A DNA stretch of 64,000 nucleotides, taken from contig CAVQDV010000005.1 of assembly GCA_963711375.1 (NCBI GenBank), forward strand, positions 2,666,001-2,730,000. Direction: 5' to 3'. The translations under genes and the position numbers were made by a program. Under the pieces are notes generated by a model. That model was given only the letters and a program-made list of their open reading frames with translations. It was not told the origin of the DNA and ran no database searches. Within the stretch, counting starts at the first letter, position 1, and every line of letters begins with the position of its first letter. Below, piece by piece: positions 8,786 through 17,074 of this stretch. This stretch comes from CAVQDV01 sp963711375 (GTDB lineage: Bacteria; Pseudomonadota; Gammaproteobacteria; Coxiellales; Coxiellaceae).

Positions 8786-9802
8786 TTAAAATTGCTTCAA
8801 AAATCTCAAATCGTTTTCAAACAGTAAACGCAAGTCGTCAATTTGATAACGCAGCATTGCCAAACGATCTAGGCCTAAACCAAATGCAAAACCGCAAAAT
8901 TCTTCCGGATTAATGTTCACATTTTTTAATACATTCGGATGCACCATCCCGCAACCCAAGACTTCTAGCCAACCCGAATTTCCGCACACTCGACAGCCCT
9001 TTCCATCGCAGGCAATATGGGTAATATCCACTTCTGCCGAAGGTTCGGTAAAGGGAAAATAAGAAGGCCGAAAACGCAATTTTATATCGCGCTCAAAAAA
9101 AGCCTCAAAAAAATCATTTAATAACGCTTTTAAATTCGCAAACGTCACCTCTCGGTCCACCATTAAGCCTTCAATTTGATGAAACATCGGAGTATGCGTA
9201 GGGTCAGAGTCTCGGCGATAAACACGCCCAGGCGTAATAACGCGTAAAGGGGGTTTTGAATTTTCCATGACACGAATTTGCACGGGAGAAGTGTGGGTAC
9301 GCAGCAGCATCCCATCATCAAAATAAAAAGAATCTTGAGTATCACGCGCGGGATGATGATCCGGAAAATTCAGTGCCGCAAAATTATGGTGATCGTCCTC
9401 AATTTCAGGACCTTCTGCAACAATAAAGCCAAAATGCGCAAATAATTCAACAACCCGTTGGCGAACACGGGCTACCGGATGCAAGGAACCTACGCCCTGC
9501 CCTCTTCCTGGTAAAGTAATATCGATTTTTTCATCATTGAGTTTTTGTGCCAAGGCTTTGGCTTTAAGGCCGTTTTCGCAAGTACTTAATAAAGTCTCTA
9601 ATTCATTTTTTGCTAAATTAACGGCTTTTCCAAGGAGTGGCCGGTCTTCTGGGCTGATTTGCCCAAGGCTCTTCAGAAACTCGGTAAGCTCACCCTTTTT
9701 CCCCAAATATTGCACCCGCAATTTTTCCAGCGCACTCAAATCATCCGCGCCGTGAATCCTAGCTTTGGCACGCTCAACTATTCCCGAAATTTCATTTTGC
9801 AT
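8786..9802 (-). CDS. pheS: Phenylalanyl-tRNA synthetase alpha subunit
   Basis: About 338 residues: an N-terminal coiled coil (MQNEISGIVERAKARI onwards) and a class II aminoacyl-tRNA synthetase core. Motif 2 lies around RTHTSPVQIR and GRVYRRDSDPTHTPMFHQIEG, and motif 3 is FGLGLDRLAMLRY. A Cys-containing loop HIACDGKGCRVCG is present, as in many PheS proteins. The ATG at 9802 is preferred to a TTG at 9832 by homology. The gene normally follows rplT directly; here vapBC lies between them. Confidence 0.95.
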   Translation of the reverse strand: MQNEISGIVERAKARIHGADDLSALEKLRVQYLGKKGELTEFLKSLGQISPEDRPLLGKAVNLAKNELETLLSTCENGLKAKALAQKLNDEKIDITLPGRGQGVGSLHPVARVRQRVVELFAHFGFIVAEGPEIEDDHHNFAALNFPDHHPARDTQDSFYFDDGMLLRTHTSPVQIRVMENSKPPLRVITPGRVYRRDSDPTHTPMFHQIEGLMVDREVTFANLKALLNDFFEAFFERDIKLRFRPSYFPFTEPSAEVDITHIACDGKGCRVCGNSGWLEVLGCGMVHPNVLKNVNINPEEFCGFAFGLGLDRLAMLRYQIDDLRLLFENDLRFLKQF

Positions 9803-9890
9803 AAGGATCAACCCATTGATGAAAAACGACAATTAAAGCAGGAGAAGGAAGTAATGGCAAGTTCTGAACAAATTTATGAGGGGGCACCCG

Positions 9891-10301
9891 CTAAGCGGCA
9901 ACCCAATTTTCTGTTTTTAAATGCGGAATTCTTGAGAATTCTTTCAGATTATTAGTGACCAAGGTAACTTTCAATGCCAGGGCATGTGCGGCAATCCAAA
10001 GGTCATTATTGCCGATAATTTTACCCTGTTTTTCCAAAACGCTTCGAATTTTTCCATAGAACTTCCCCGCCTCTATCGAAATTGGGAGTGGTGGAATTAA
10101 ACCAGCTAATTCTTCTAACAAATGTAGGGTTTGTACAGGATGCTGGCTTTTTTGTGCTCCAAAGACAAGTTCTCCAAACGTGATGGTCGACATACCAACT
10201 TCGCCCACCGACAGCTGCTCAAAACGATGCAACACATCCAAGGGCTTTTGCTTTGCGATATAGATGCAAATATTTGTGTCGAGCAAATATCGCAGTGACA
10301 T
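9891..10301 (-). CDS. vapC: VapC toxin (PIN-domain ribonuclease)
   Basis: 136 residues from the ATG at 10301. PIN-domain acidic residues are visible in YLLDTNICIYI, STITFGELVFGA and NDLWIAAHAL, followed by LVTNN. VapC toxins are magnesium-dependent RNases that cleave tRNAs or rRNA when freed from VapB. The start is 1 bp after the vapB stop, so the pair is translationally coupled. The module interrupts the rplT-pheS junction. Confidence 0.93.
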   Translation of the reverse strand: MSLRYLLDTNICIYIAKQKPLDVLHRFEQLSVGEVGMSTITFGELVFGAQKSQHPVQTLHLLEELAGLIPPLPISIEAGKFYGKIRSVLEKQGKIIGNNDLWIAAHALALKVTLVTNNLKEFSRIPHLKTENWVAA

Positions 10302-10302
10302 G

Positions 10303-10530
10303 TTAAAAATCCCGTTTTTGTGGCGGAGTATCTTTTCTTGGCTTGCGATAAAAGTCAGCAGGTAATTTGGTGAGCAAAGTAAAGGCATCCTTAAGATTAT
10401 GGGGTATTTCACGAATAATAACTTCATCCCCACGCTTAAAAATTTCGACCTCATTAAAGTCAAATTGGAAACCTTGGGGTAACCTTACAGCCCACGAATT
10501 GCCAGATTTGAATATCTTCGTTTTTCGCAT
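10303..10530 (-). CDS. vapB: VapB antitoxin (AbrB type)
   Basis: 75 residues. The N-terminal swapped-hairpin AbrB fold MRKTKIFKSGNSWAVRLPQ binds DNA, and the C-terminal FYRKPRKDTPPQKRDF is the toxin-neutralising tail. The start at 10530 is chosen because it matches VapB proteins and follows GAGGTGGCC. A strong promoter overlapped by an inverted repeat precedes it, which fits repression by the VapBC complex. Confidence 0.92.
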   Translation of the reverse strand: MRKTKIFKSGNSWAVRLPQGFQFDFNEVEIFKRGDEVIIREIPHNLKDAFTLLTKLPADFYRKPRKDTPPQKRDF

Positions 10531-10543
10531 TGGCCACCTCTTA

Positions 10544-10587
10544 ATTGTATATACATCGAGTATAGACAATACCCCAATGCTTGTCAA
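10544..10587 (-). promoter_or_regulatory. vapBC promoter and operator
   Basis: On the minus strand, TTGACA (10582-10587), a 17-bp spacer and TATACT (10559-10564) form a near-consensus sigma-70 promoter. The imperfect palindrome ATTGTCTATAC-TCGAT-GTATATACAAT (10544-10570; 10 of 11 arm positions pair) covers the -10 box and is the likely VapBC operator. Confidence 0.82.
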
Positions 10588-10626
10588 ATCAGAGAGTTTT
10601 CCAATAAGGATTTTTGGGACATCTCG

Positions 10627-10650
10627 CCCCACTCCTGGAAGGGAGGGGGG
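10627..10650. repeat. GC-rich hairpin downstream of rplT
   Basis: CCCCACTCC-TGGAA-GGGAGGGGGG is an imperfect hairpin in the gap between vapB's promoter and the end of rplT. Composition resembles the pheS-pheT palindrome. It could slow or end transcription leaving rplT, although no U-run follows on the minus strand. Confidence 0.4.
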
Positions 10651-10711
10651 AAAGATAACAGCAATTCTCGCTCGTTAATACCAGAAAGCCATAAGCGAGA
10701 TGGCATTAAAG

Positions 10712-11068
10712 TTAAGCAGCAGCGGATTTTGAGGTTTCTGCCAAACGTGCAAACGCGTGTGGATCGTTTACGGCTAATTCGGCTAATACTTTACGATCGA
10801 GCTCTACATTCGCTTTCTTGAGGCCGTTCATGAAACGACTGTAAGACAGGCCATGCAGACGAGCCGCGGCATTAATACGGATAATCCATAATGCACGGAA
10901 TTCACGTTTACGAACTCGACGATCGCGGTACGCATATTGCGCGGCTTTAATAACCGCTTGTTTCGCCACCCGATAAACGCGACTACGCGCGCCATAATAT
11001 CCGGCTGCTTTATCTAAAACCTTTTTGTGGCGCGCTCTGGCGGTGACCCCACGTTTTACTCTTGCCAT
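10712..11068 (-). CDS. rplT: Ribosomal protein bL20
   Basis: 118 residues, matching bL20: MARVKRGVTARARHKK, KAAGYYGARSRVYRVAKQAV, YRDRRVRKREFRALWIIRINAA and SYSRFMNGLKKA. It is essential for early assembly of the 50S subunit and in enterobacteria represses its own operon. It follows rpmI by 26 bp in the standard infC-rpmI-rplT order. Confidence 0.98.
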   Translation of the reverse strand: MARVKRGVTARARHKKVLDKAAGYYGARSRVYRVAKQAVIKAAQYAYRDRRVRKREFRALWIIRINAAARLHGLSYSRFMNGLKKANVELDRKVLAELAVNDPHAFARLAETSKSAAA

Positions 11069-11094
11069 TTTCTTATTTCCTCACAGTGAATCAA

Positions 11095-11286
11095 TTACGG
11101 AATTAAACGATCAACACCTTTGAAGTCGCTCTTACCCACTAAAGTATTTTTACGCAAATGGCGTTTACGGCCTTGCGCTTTTTTCGTCATAATATGGCTG
11201 CGATTCGCACTGCGGCGTTTCAGCTGGCCATTGCCAGTACGCTTAAAGCGCTTAGCGGCTCCGCGTTTCGTTTTCAATTTTGGCAT
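11095..11286 (-). CDS. rpmI: Ribosomal protein bL35
   Basis: 63 residues, very basic, with the bL35 pattern MPKLKTKRGAAKRFKRTG, NRSHIMTKKAQGRKRHLR. It is a large-subunit protein encoded between infC and rplT as expected. Confidence 0.98.
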   Translation of the reverse strand: MPKLKTKRGAAKRFKRTGNGQLKRRSANRSHIMTKKAQGRKRHLRKNTLVGKSDFKGVDRLIP

Positions 11287-11298
11287 AGTCCCACCTTT

Positions 11299-11829
11299 CT
11301 AGTTTTTCTTTTGTTTGCCCATTGCCACCGTCATCGACATTTGTTTGCCTTCGAGCCTTGGCATTTGCTCAATCACGTGACCCTCGGGCATAAGCTCACG
11401 AATCCGATTAAATACATCCATCCCCTGGTCTTTATGCTGCATTTCACGACCGCGAAAGCGAATACTCACCTTCACCTTGTCTCCGCGCTCTATAAACGCC
11501 AGGATCTTATTCACTTTTACATTAAAATCGCCAATATCGGTAACGGGACGAAATTTAATTTCTTTAATCTGTACCTGCTTCTGTTTCTTCTTCGCACTCG
11601 AGCGTTTCTTGCTCAGTTCGAACTGATATTTACCATAGTCCATGATCCGGCAAACCGGTGGATCGACATTGGGAGAGATTTCTACCAAATCTAGAGACTC
11701 TTGTCGAGCTTTCTCTAATGCTTCGATGGTCGGCACGACCCCTACTTGTTTTCCTTCGCTATCTATCAGCCTAACCTTAGGCACACGAATCTGTCGATTG
11801 ACCCGCGTTTTCTTATCTGAAGTCGTAAT
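11299..11829 (-). CDS. infC: Translation initiation factor IF-3, ATT start
   Basis: 176 residues. IF-3 binds the 30S subunit and rejects non-canonical start codons and non-initiator tRNA. The recognisable protein extends upstream of the first GTG (11784): the in-frame sequence TTSDKKTRVNRQIRVPKVRLID matches the IF-3 N-terminal domain, and an in-frame stop lies 6 bp before the ATT at 11829-11827. That ATT is preceded by GGAGG at good spacing, so it is the start. This conserves the classic AUU initiation by which IF-3 represses its own translation. The thrS stop lies 3 bp upstream. Confidence 0.95.
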   Translation of the reverse strand: MTTSDKKTRVNRQIRVPKVRLIDSEGKQVGVVPTIEALEKARQESLDLVEISPNVDPPVCRIMDYGKYQFELSKKRSSAKKKQKQVQIKEIKFRPVTDIGDFNVKVNKILAFIERGDKVKVSIRFRGREMQHKDQGMDVFNRIRELMPEGHVIEQMPRLEGKQMSMTVAMGKQKKN

Positions 11830-11832
11830 GGT

Positions 11833-13749
11833 TTAGTTCCTCCGCTTGTGAGCTATTTCGAGCGTAATCTTATCAACAAAAGCTGAAAAGGTCATTGTTT
11901 CTGTTTTATCACTTTCAGAGCGTCGAACGGAAACCGTTTGAGTCTCTACCTCTCGATCCCCAATGATCAGCTGGTAAGGTACCCTCGCAATCGCATGTTG
12001 GCGGATTTTAAAGCCTATTTTCTCATTTCTCAAGTCGGCTTCGGCACGAATTGAAAGTTTTTGTAATTTTTTAGTGATTTCTTTAGCATATTCGATCTGC
12101 GGATCGGTAATGTGCATGACCACAACCTGGAGAGGTGATAACCAAAGTGGCAGCTTGCCCTCATATTCTTCAATGAGGATGCCTAAGAAGCGCTCTAAGG
12201 AACCAAAAATAGCTCGATGTAGCATTACTGGGGCTTTCTTATCACCCGCCTCATCGACATAGCTAGCGCCTAAACGCTCTGCCATATTAAAGTCGACCTG
12301 CAAGGTACCGCATTGCCAAGCACGGCCAATAGAATCGTGAAGAGAAAATTCGATCTTAGGTCCATAAAAAGCGCCCTCACCTGGATTTTCTTGGTAGGGA
12401 ACGTCTAGCGCATTCATGGCATTGGCTAAGGCTTTTTCGGCCTTATCCCAAATTTCATCGCTTCCTACACGTTTTTCAGGACGAGTTGATAATTTGTGAA
12501 CGACCTTCTCAAATCCGAAGGTTTTGTAAACCTCGTGAAGTTGCTTAATATAGGCGATCGATTCCGATTGAATTTGATCTTCGGTGCAAAAAATATGGCC
12601 GTCGTCTTGGACAAAATTCCGCAGGCGCATTAAACCATGCAGAGTACCTGAAGGCTCGAAACGGTGACAGGAACCAAATTCCGAATAACGGATGGGTAAA
12701 TCTCGGTAACTTCTAATGCCCTGATTAAAGACTTGGACGTGACAGGGGCAGCTCATCGGTTTTAAAATAAATTCGTGATTATCCGTTTCGATTTTAAACA
12801 TATCATCACCGAATTTCGCTTTATGACCAGATTTTTCCCATAAAATACCTTCGACCAATTGTGGAGTATGAATTTCTGAATATCCGGAATCACGCTGAAT
12901 TTCCCGTAGATAATTTCTCAACTCTCGAATGATGGTCCAACCAGCGGGATGCCAAAACACCATACCAGGTGCTTCAGGTTGAAAATGAAATAAATCCATT
13001 TTTTTGGCTAATTTTCGATGATCTCGTTTTTCAGCTTCCTCTAAGCGATGTAAATAGGCTTGCAGGGCTTTTTTGTCGGTCCAAGCGGTGCCATAAATGC
13101 GCTGGAGCATTTCATTCTTACTGTCACCCCTCCAAAAAGCGCCGGCTAATTTCATTAATTTAAAAGCTTTTAACTGTGTCGTTTGAGCAACATGAGGGCC
13201 TCGGCACAAATCAATAAAATCCCCTTGTTGATAGGCCGTTAAGGTTTCATTCCCGGGAATATCTTTAATAATTTGAACTTTGTAATGCTCGCCCATTTTT
13301 GTGAATAATTCGACCGCTTCCTCACGAGATAATACTTTTCGTTCCAGGGGGAAATTTTCAGCGGCAAGCTCGGCCATTTTGGCCTCTATTTTTTCCAGAT
13401 CTTCGGGTGTGAAGGAACGCTCAAATGAAAAGTCATAATAAAATCCATCTTCAATCACAGGACCAATTGTAACTTGAGCACTAGGAAATAAGCTCTTGAC
13501 GGCGTGTGCTAATAAATGCGCCGTGGAATGGCGAATAATTTCTAAAGCCTCTGGATCTTTTTCGGTAATAATTTGTAATTTTGCATCTTGATCAATCGAG
13601 TAGGAAACATCCACCAATTTATTTTCCACTTTCCCGGCAATGGCGGCGCGTGCAAGTCCCGCACCGATAGATTCAGCCACTTCGCGCACGGTGACAGAGT
13701 TGGAAAAAGATTTTTCGCTGCCATCCGGCAATGTGATTTTTGGCATCAT
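11833..13749 (-). CDS. thrS: Threonyl-tRNA synthetase
   Basis: 638 residues: TGS domain (ITLPDGSEKSFSNSVTV), editing domain with HSTAHLLAHAV and the distal CRGPHV, class II core with MSCPCHVQVFNQG zinc-site and RYSEFGSCHRFEPSGTLHGLMRLR motif 2, and a C-terminal anticodon-binding domain. It charges and proofreads tRNA-Thr. It is the first protein gene of the operon, 22 bp after a tRNA-Val gene, and its last codons carry the infC ribosome-binding site. The start could be either of two adjacent ATG codons. Confidence 0.97.
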   Translation of the reverse strand: MMPKITLPDGSEKSFSNSVTVREVAESIGAGLARAAIAGKVENKLVDVSYSIDQDAKLQIITEKDPEALEIIRHSTAHLLAHAVKSLFPSAQVTIGPVIEDGFYYDFSFERSFTPEDLEKIEAKMAELAAENFPLERKVLSREEAVELFTKMGEHYKVQIIKDIPGNETLTAYQQGDFIDLCRGPHVAQTTQLKAFKLMKLAGAFWRGDSKNEMLQRIYGTAWTDKKALQAYLHRLEEAEKRDHRKLAKKMDLFHFQPEAPGMVFWHPAGWTIIRELRNYLREIQRDSGYSEIHTPQLVEGILWEKSGHKAKFGDDMFKIETDNHEFILKPMSCPCHVQVFNQGIRSYRDLPIRYSEFGSCHRFEPSGTLHGLMRLRNFVQDDGHIFCTEDQIQSESIAYIKQLHEVYKTFGFEKVVHKLSTRPEKRVGSDEIWDKAEKALANAMNALDVPYQENPGEGAFYGPKIEFSLHDSIGRAWQCGTLQVDFNMAERLGASYVDEAGDKKAPVMLHRAIFGSLERFLGILIEEYEGKLPLWLSPLQVVVMHITDPQIEYAKEITKKLQKLSIRAEADLRNEKIGFKIRQHAIARVPYQLIIGDREVETQTVSVRRSESDKTETMTFSAFVDKITLEIAHKRRN

Positions 13750-13771
13750 GTAGATCTCGTTTGTAGCCGTC

Positions 13772-13846
13772 TGGTAGGCACGATTGGGATTGAACCAACG
13801 ACCCCCACCATGTCAAGGTGGTGCTCTACCACTGAGCTACGTGCCT
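13772..13846 (-). tRNA. tRNA-Val (anticodon GAC)
   Basis: Acceptor AGGCACG/CGTGCCT, D stem GCTC/GAGC, anticodon arm CCACC-TTGACAT-GGTGG with anticodon GAC, and T arm GTTGG-TTCAATC-CCAAT. CCA is encoded (ACCA at the 3' end). It lies just upstream of thrS on the same strand. Confidence 0.95.
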
Positions 13847-13943
13847 ACGTGAAACAAGGCGAAAAGATAACACTCTCCCATGCGCTTGGCAATGGAGGAA
13901 TTTTTTTCGGTAGGCCCCCATTCTTTACAATTTTTAGCACGAA

Positions 13944-13976
13944 TTTAATATTACCTTAAGCAAAGTATATTATAAT
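13944..13976 (+). promoter_or_regulatory. Putative PmrA-box promoter of the Rab-like gene
   Basis: TTTAATATT-AC-CTTAAGCAA (13944-13963) is a tandem repeat with TTAA at an 11-bp period, matching the published PmrA-box pattern cTTAATatT-N2-cTTAATatT. Seven bp later comes a perfect TATAAT (13971-13976). The same box-7 bp-hexamer geometry occurs at 20317 and 54491. PmrA control is inferred. Confidence 0.7.
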
Positions 13977-14011
13977 ATCCGTTATTAAATACGTTAGATT
14001 GGGGTGGTACA

Positions 14012-14977
14012 GTGAAATCAAATGATAAATATGAACATAATACAAAACTGGATTATGACTTAACGCGAGAATTGATTATTAATGATCTGCTCTATTTTTT
14101 CCTAGAGCCTGAAGATCTGAAGCAGTTGAAAGCGATCCCTGATCTGCAGGGAGTAAAGCTTTTTCTTGATAATTATCAAGGATATAATAAATCAGAGCTT
14201 AAGGAAGTCTATCAATTTATGATTGAAACCAGCCTTAATGGTCAAGTAGCATCGGATTATTCCAAGAAAATTGAGGAATTAGAGAAACGAGAATTTCAGT
14301 TGCGCGATGCCTTCTGTCTCAGACAGCGTAAAACGGCAGGAACTAGCTCAACTAAGCTTACTGCACCCGTAGGACCCGCAGCACTCTTCCCCTCAGCAGC
14401 ACCACTTCATACTTTTAATGTTCTCGTGATGGAAGATGGCCAGGCTTCAAAAAAAGAAGTCCTTTCTTTTCTGAAAAATTGTTCCCAAAAAGATTCTTAT
14501 GGGAATTATGAAAAAACGGTACAAACTTCTAATGGAGTAATAAAATTTAACATTCTTTGTTTCTCCGCCCCCAATACTTATACAGATCATAACCCGCAGA
14601 AGCGTTACCCCAGCTTAGATGGAATCATTGCCTTTTTTGATATTACTGACAGGAAAGAATTGCACAAGCAGTGTGAGAATCTCTCTTCTTGTTATCTTGA
14701 TATTATGAAGAGAAATAGTCAGGTAATGATTGTAGGCAATAAATTTTCTAGTGGGACGGCTACAGAGCTTTTTGAAAGAAATCCCCAAAAAGTAGCAAGT
14801 GAAGCACTCTCATCTCATAGAATCACCTACATGGAAATCCTTGAAACTCATAGTTCCGCTGAAAAGGTACTATGTCCTTTAGCTAAGGAATTGCTTAATC
14901 CGCGTCAAGTCCAACATTTGAGTCTGGAAGCATTAGAGGAAAGAAATCACACAGATGCGTTAACAAAACGTCATTAA
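14012..14977 (+). CDS. Rab-like pseudo-GTPase, effector candidate
   Basis: 321 residues from a GTG start (GGGGTGG upstream); no in-frame ATG fits. The N-terminal 100 residues are helical and charged. Residues about 135-295 follow the order of a Ras/Rab fold. A beta-1/P-loop-like FNVLVMEDGQASKKE is at 135-149. The strand VIKFNILCFS lies where the DxxG strand should be. Then come DGIIAFFDITDRKE (203-216), very like the Rab GIIVVYDVTD element, VMIVGNK (238-244) like the NKxD strand, and LETHSSAEK (277-285) like the ETSAK loop. The GTP-binding consensus residues are mostly lost: no GxxxxGK[ST], no DxxG, and NKFS instead of NKxD. A catalytically dead small-GTPase mimic is inferred. Residues 17-41 weakly resemble an F-box. 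The PmrA-box promoter supports an effector role. Confidence 0.62.
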   Translation: MKSNDKYEHNTKLDYDLTRELIINDLLYFFLEPEDLKQLKAIPDLQGVKLFLDNYQGYNKSELKEVYQFMIETSLNGQVASDYSKKIEELEKREFQLRDAFCLRQRKTAGTSSTKLTAPVGPAALFPSAAPLHTFNVLVMEDGQASKKEVLSFLKNCSQKDSYGNYEKTVQTSNGVIKFNILCFSAPNTYTDHNPQKRYPSLDGIIAFFDITDRKELHKQCENLSSCYLDIMKRNSQVMIVGNKFSSGTATELFERNPQKVASEALSSHRITYMEILETHSSAEKVLCPLAKELLNPRQVQHLSLEALEERNHTDALTKRH

Positions 14978-16993
14978 TTAGATTTTTCGGAGAAAGTTCC
15001 AGAGCGTAAAAATAAAATTTAGAATCACTAGGGCGGGTAAAAGCCAAAATAGGTGATCTGTCGAAATGCCTAAAATATGGCTAGGCAAGAGCAAACGTAA
15101 ATAATGCTGTGCCGCAAAGGCTACGACAAGCGCGATGACAAGAAAGAAATCGCAGACGGACCAGTAAGTTATTTCCGCACGGTGCCCTATTAAGAAAGTG
15201 CGAGCATTTTTAAAGTTGAATTTTTTAAGCCAAGAAAAAGCTTTCGTACGCAATTGTTGATCATTTAGCGCATCTCTCAAGATGTAATAGCCATCGTTTT
15301 CTTGCATGGGATTAAGATTTTTCAAAACGCCGTAATACAGAATTAATGCCAATAGCCAGAAAAATAAGGCCACGGCGGGTTGCGAAATAAAAAACCCTAA
15401 AAAAGCAAAAATTCCTGCCATAAAAAGATCGAGGTAGGGTCCTGCGAAACTGACCATCACCCGTTGTTTTCGACCGCTTAACCACATATCCGAAGTATCG
15501 ACAAAGGCCGTTAAGCCGAACCAATTGAAAATTATGCCGGCTCGATGAACATCATGTTTATAATATTTTGTCGCAAATCCATGCGCGAGCTCATGAAAAA
15601 TGGTTAAAAATAAATTAAAAACAAAAAGTGCAATAATCATTAAAATAATATGTGGCAAGGGGGGAATTTTTTCGCTAATTCCTTCTAAAAACAAGCAGAA
15701 AAAAACCAAACCAATCAGTGTGGTTCCCGCCATTAAAATTTGTCCCGTAAATGTAAAAAAAACATGTGCGCCAGCTTTATACGTTCGACTGAGTTTTGAA
15801 TCGATATCATAAAAAATATGTTTAAAATATCGCCAATCATGGAGCTTTTGTTTCACGCGTTGCCAACGTGTTAAATTCTCGTTAGGCTCGGCCACTTTCG
15901 GAATATGAATTTTAGGAAGCACGGCAAACCCCGCATCCGCTAAATTGAGAACCGTATCGGCCACGGCCTCCGGAGCAAAGATTTTTCGCTCTTTATAAAG
16001 CTCGATCGTAATATCTTGTAAATTTTTTTGGCCATCTAGATGCTGCCAAACGAACCAACCCTCTTCAGAGAGTTGAAAATATCGTCCATGATGAGTGTCT
16101 TTAAGAATAACAAACTCTTGGCCTTCCTCATTTTTACGATGATAGTGCTCAATATTCAAAGCCTGCGTCGGCCGGCTGTGCTCGATAATAAGGGCCAAAA
16201 TCGATTCAGACGTATTATGATGAGCCATTAATTCCTGTAATTGTTCACTCCTCATTACCAGTAGCTTGCCCGACTCAGACATTCTGGCACTCACACTTCG
16301 CTTTGATTCGGTTAATAGCGCACCTTCTCCAAATAAATCCCAAGGCTTTATGTTGGATATTATTTTTTTATTTCCATCATTCTGTGGAAGAAAAATCTCA
16401 ACTTCACCCGAACAAATTAAGTAACAGTCTTCAGCTACATCCCCTTGATTAAAAATAATGTGATCTTTGAGAAGTGTGATTTCACCAATTTCACGAGCCA
16501 ATTTTTCAACAGCAGTATTGGGTAAATCAACAAAAGGCGCCGCTTTTTTTATAAAACTCATGCGCAGCATCGCTTGTGCCGCATTTTTCATCGAGGCACG
16601 AAAATCGGGATATTGCTCTAAAAAATGGAGAAAAATATCGATAGGCCAACCGACGACGACGACTTTTGAAATCGCGGTCAGTGTGGCCGTTCGTAAGCCT
16701 GTTTTGCTGAAAAACCCTTCTTCATCAAGCCCAATAGAATCTCCCTCTCGAAGAATAGCCTGAGGAATATGTTTGATTTGACCGGATTGATTAATCTGAC
16801 GCTCGACTTCAATTTCGCCCTGTGCAATTAAATACACTGCGTCGACGAGTTCCGCTTCGGAAAGAATAATGTCGCCTGCTTGATAATGGTGTTCAGAGCA
16901 GAGTTCGGCGAGCCCCTCGATGTTTTCCTCTTTTAAGGTGCTAAAACAAGGATGATGACGAATTAAGGCCTTTCGCTTATCAATTTCGATCAT
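14978..16993 (-). CDS. Cyclic-nucleotide-binding / PqqD-like / M50 metalloprotease, copy 1
   Basis: 671 residues. Two cyclic-nucleotide-binding-like domains span about 15-125 and 150-265. The second has a recognisable phosphate cassette (FGEGALLTESKRSVSAR, 221-237); the first is degenerate. A PqqD-like winged helix follows at about 300-360 (YFQLSEEGWFVWQHLDG). The membrane M50 domain carries zinc motif HELAH (467-471) within a hydrophobic helix and the third ligand region NLNPMQENDG (559-568). It therefore looks like an intramembrane or peptide-processing zinc protease gated by a ligand sensor. Fusions of PqqD-like and M50 domains occur in peptide maturation and export systems. A paralogue lies at 22576-24564. 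A small GG-motif gene and a terminator lie immediately upstream. Substrate unknown. Confidence 0.78.
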   Translation of the reverse strand: MIEIDKRKALIRHHPCFSTLKEENIEGLAELCSEHHYQAGDIILSEAELVDAVYLIAQGEIEVERQINQSGQIKHIPQAILREGDSIGLDEEGFFSKTGLRTATLTAISKVVVVGWPIDIFLHFLEQYPDFRASMKNAAQAMLRMSFIKKAAPFVDLPNTAVEKLAREIGEITLLKDHIIFNQGDVAEDCYLICSGEVEIFLPQNDGNKKIISNIKPWDLFGEGALLTESKRSVSARMSESGKLLVMRSEQLQELMAHHNTSESILALIIEHSRPTQALNIEHYHRKNEEGQEFVILKDTHHGRYFQLSEEGWFVWQHLDGQKNLQDITIELYKERKIFAPEAVADTVLNLADAGFAVLPKIHIPKVAEPNENLTRWQRVKQKLHDWRYFKHIFYDIDSKLSRTYKAGAHVFFTFTGQILMAGTTLIGLVFFCLFLEGISEKIPPLPHIILMIIALFVFNLFLTIFHELAHGFATKYYKHDVHRAGIIFNWFGLTAFVDTSDMWLSGRKQRVMVSFAGPYLDLFMAGIFAFLGFFISQPAVALFFWLLALILYYGVLKNLNPMQENDGYYILRDALNDQQLRTKAFSWLKKFNFKNARTFLIGHRAEITYWSVCDFFLVIALVVAFAAQHYLRLLLPSHILGISTDHLFWLLPALVILNFIFTLWNFLRKI

Positions 16994-17013
16994 CTCTGTC
17001 TACTCCTAGAACG

Positions 17014-17054
17014 AAAAAGGCCCGATCCTTCTGCTTGAGCGGAACGACCGAGCC
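17014..17054 (-). terminator. Terminator/attenuator between small gene and M50 gene
   Basis: On the minus strand GGCTCGGTC pairs with GATCGGGCC (9 pairs including two G-U) around an 18-base loop, followed by TTTTT. It sits between the 99-residue gene and the M50 protease, so the small gene should be expressed more than the protease, with partial readthrough. Confidence 0.72.
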
Positions 17055-17074
17055 CATCATTCACAATATGCGAA

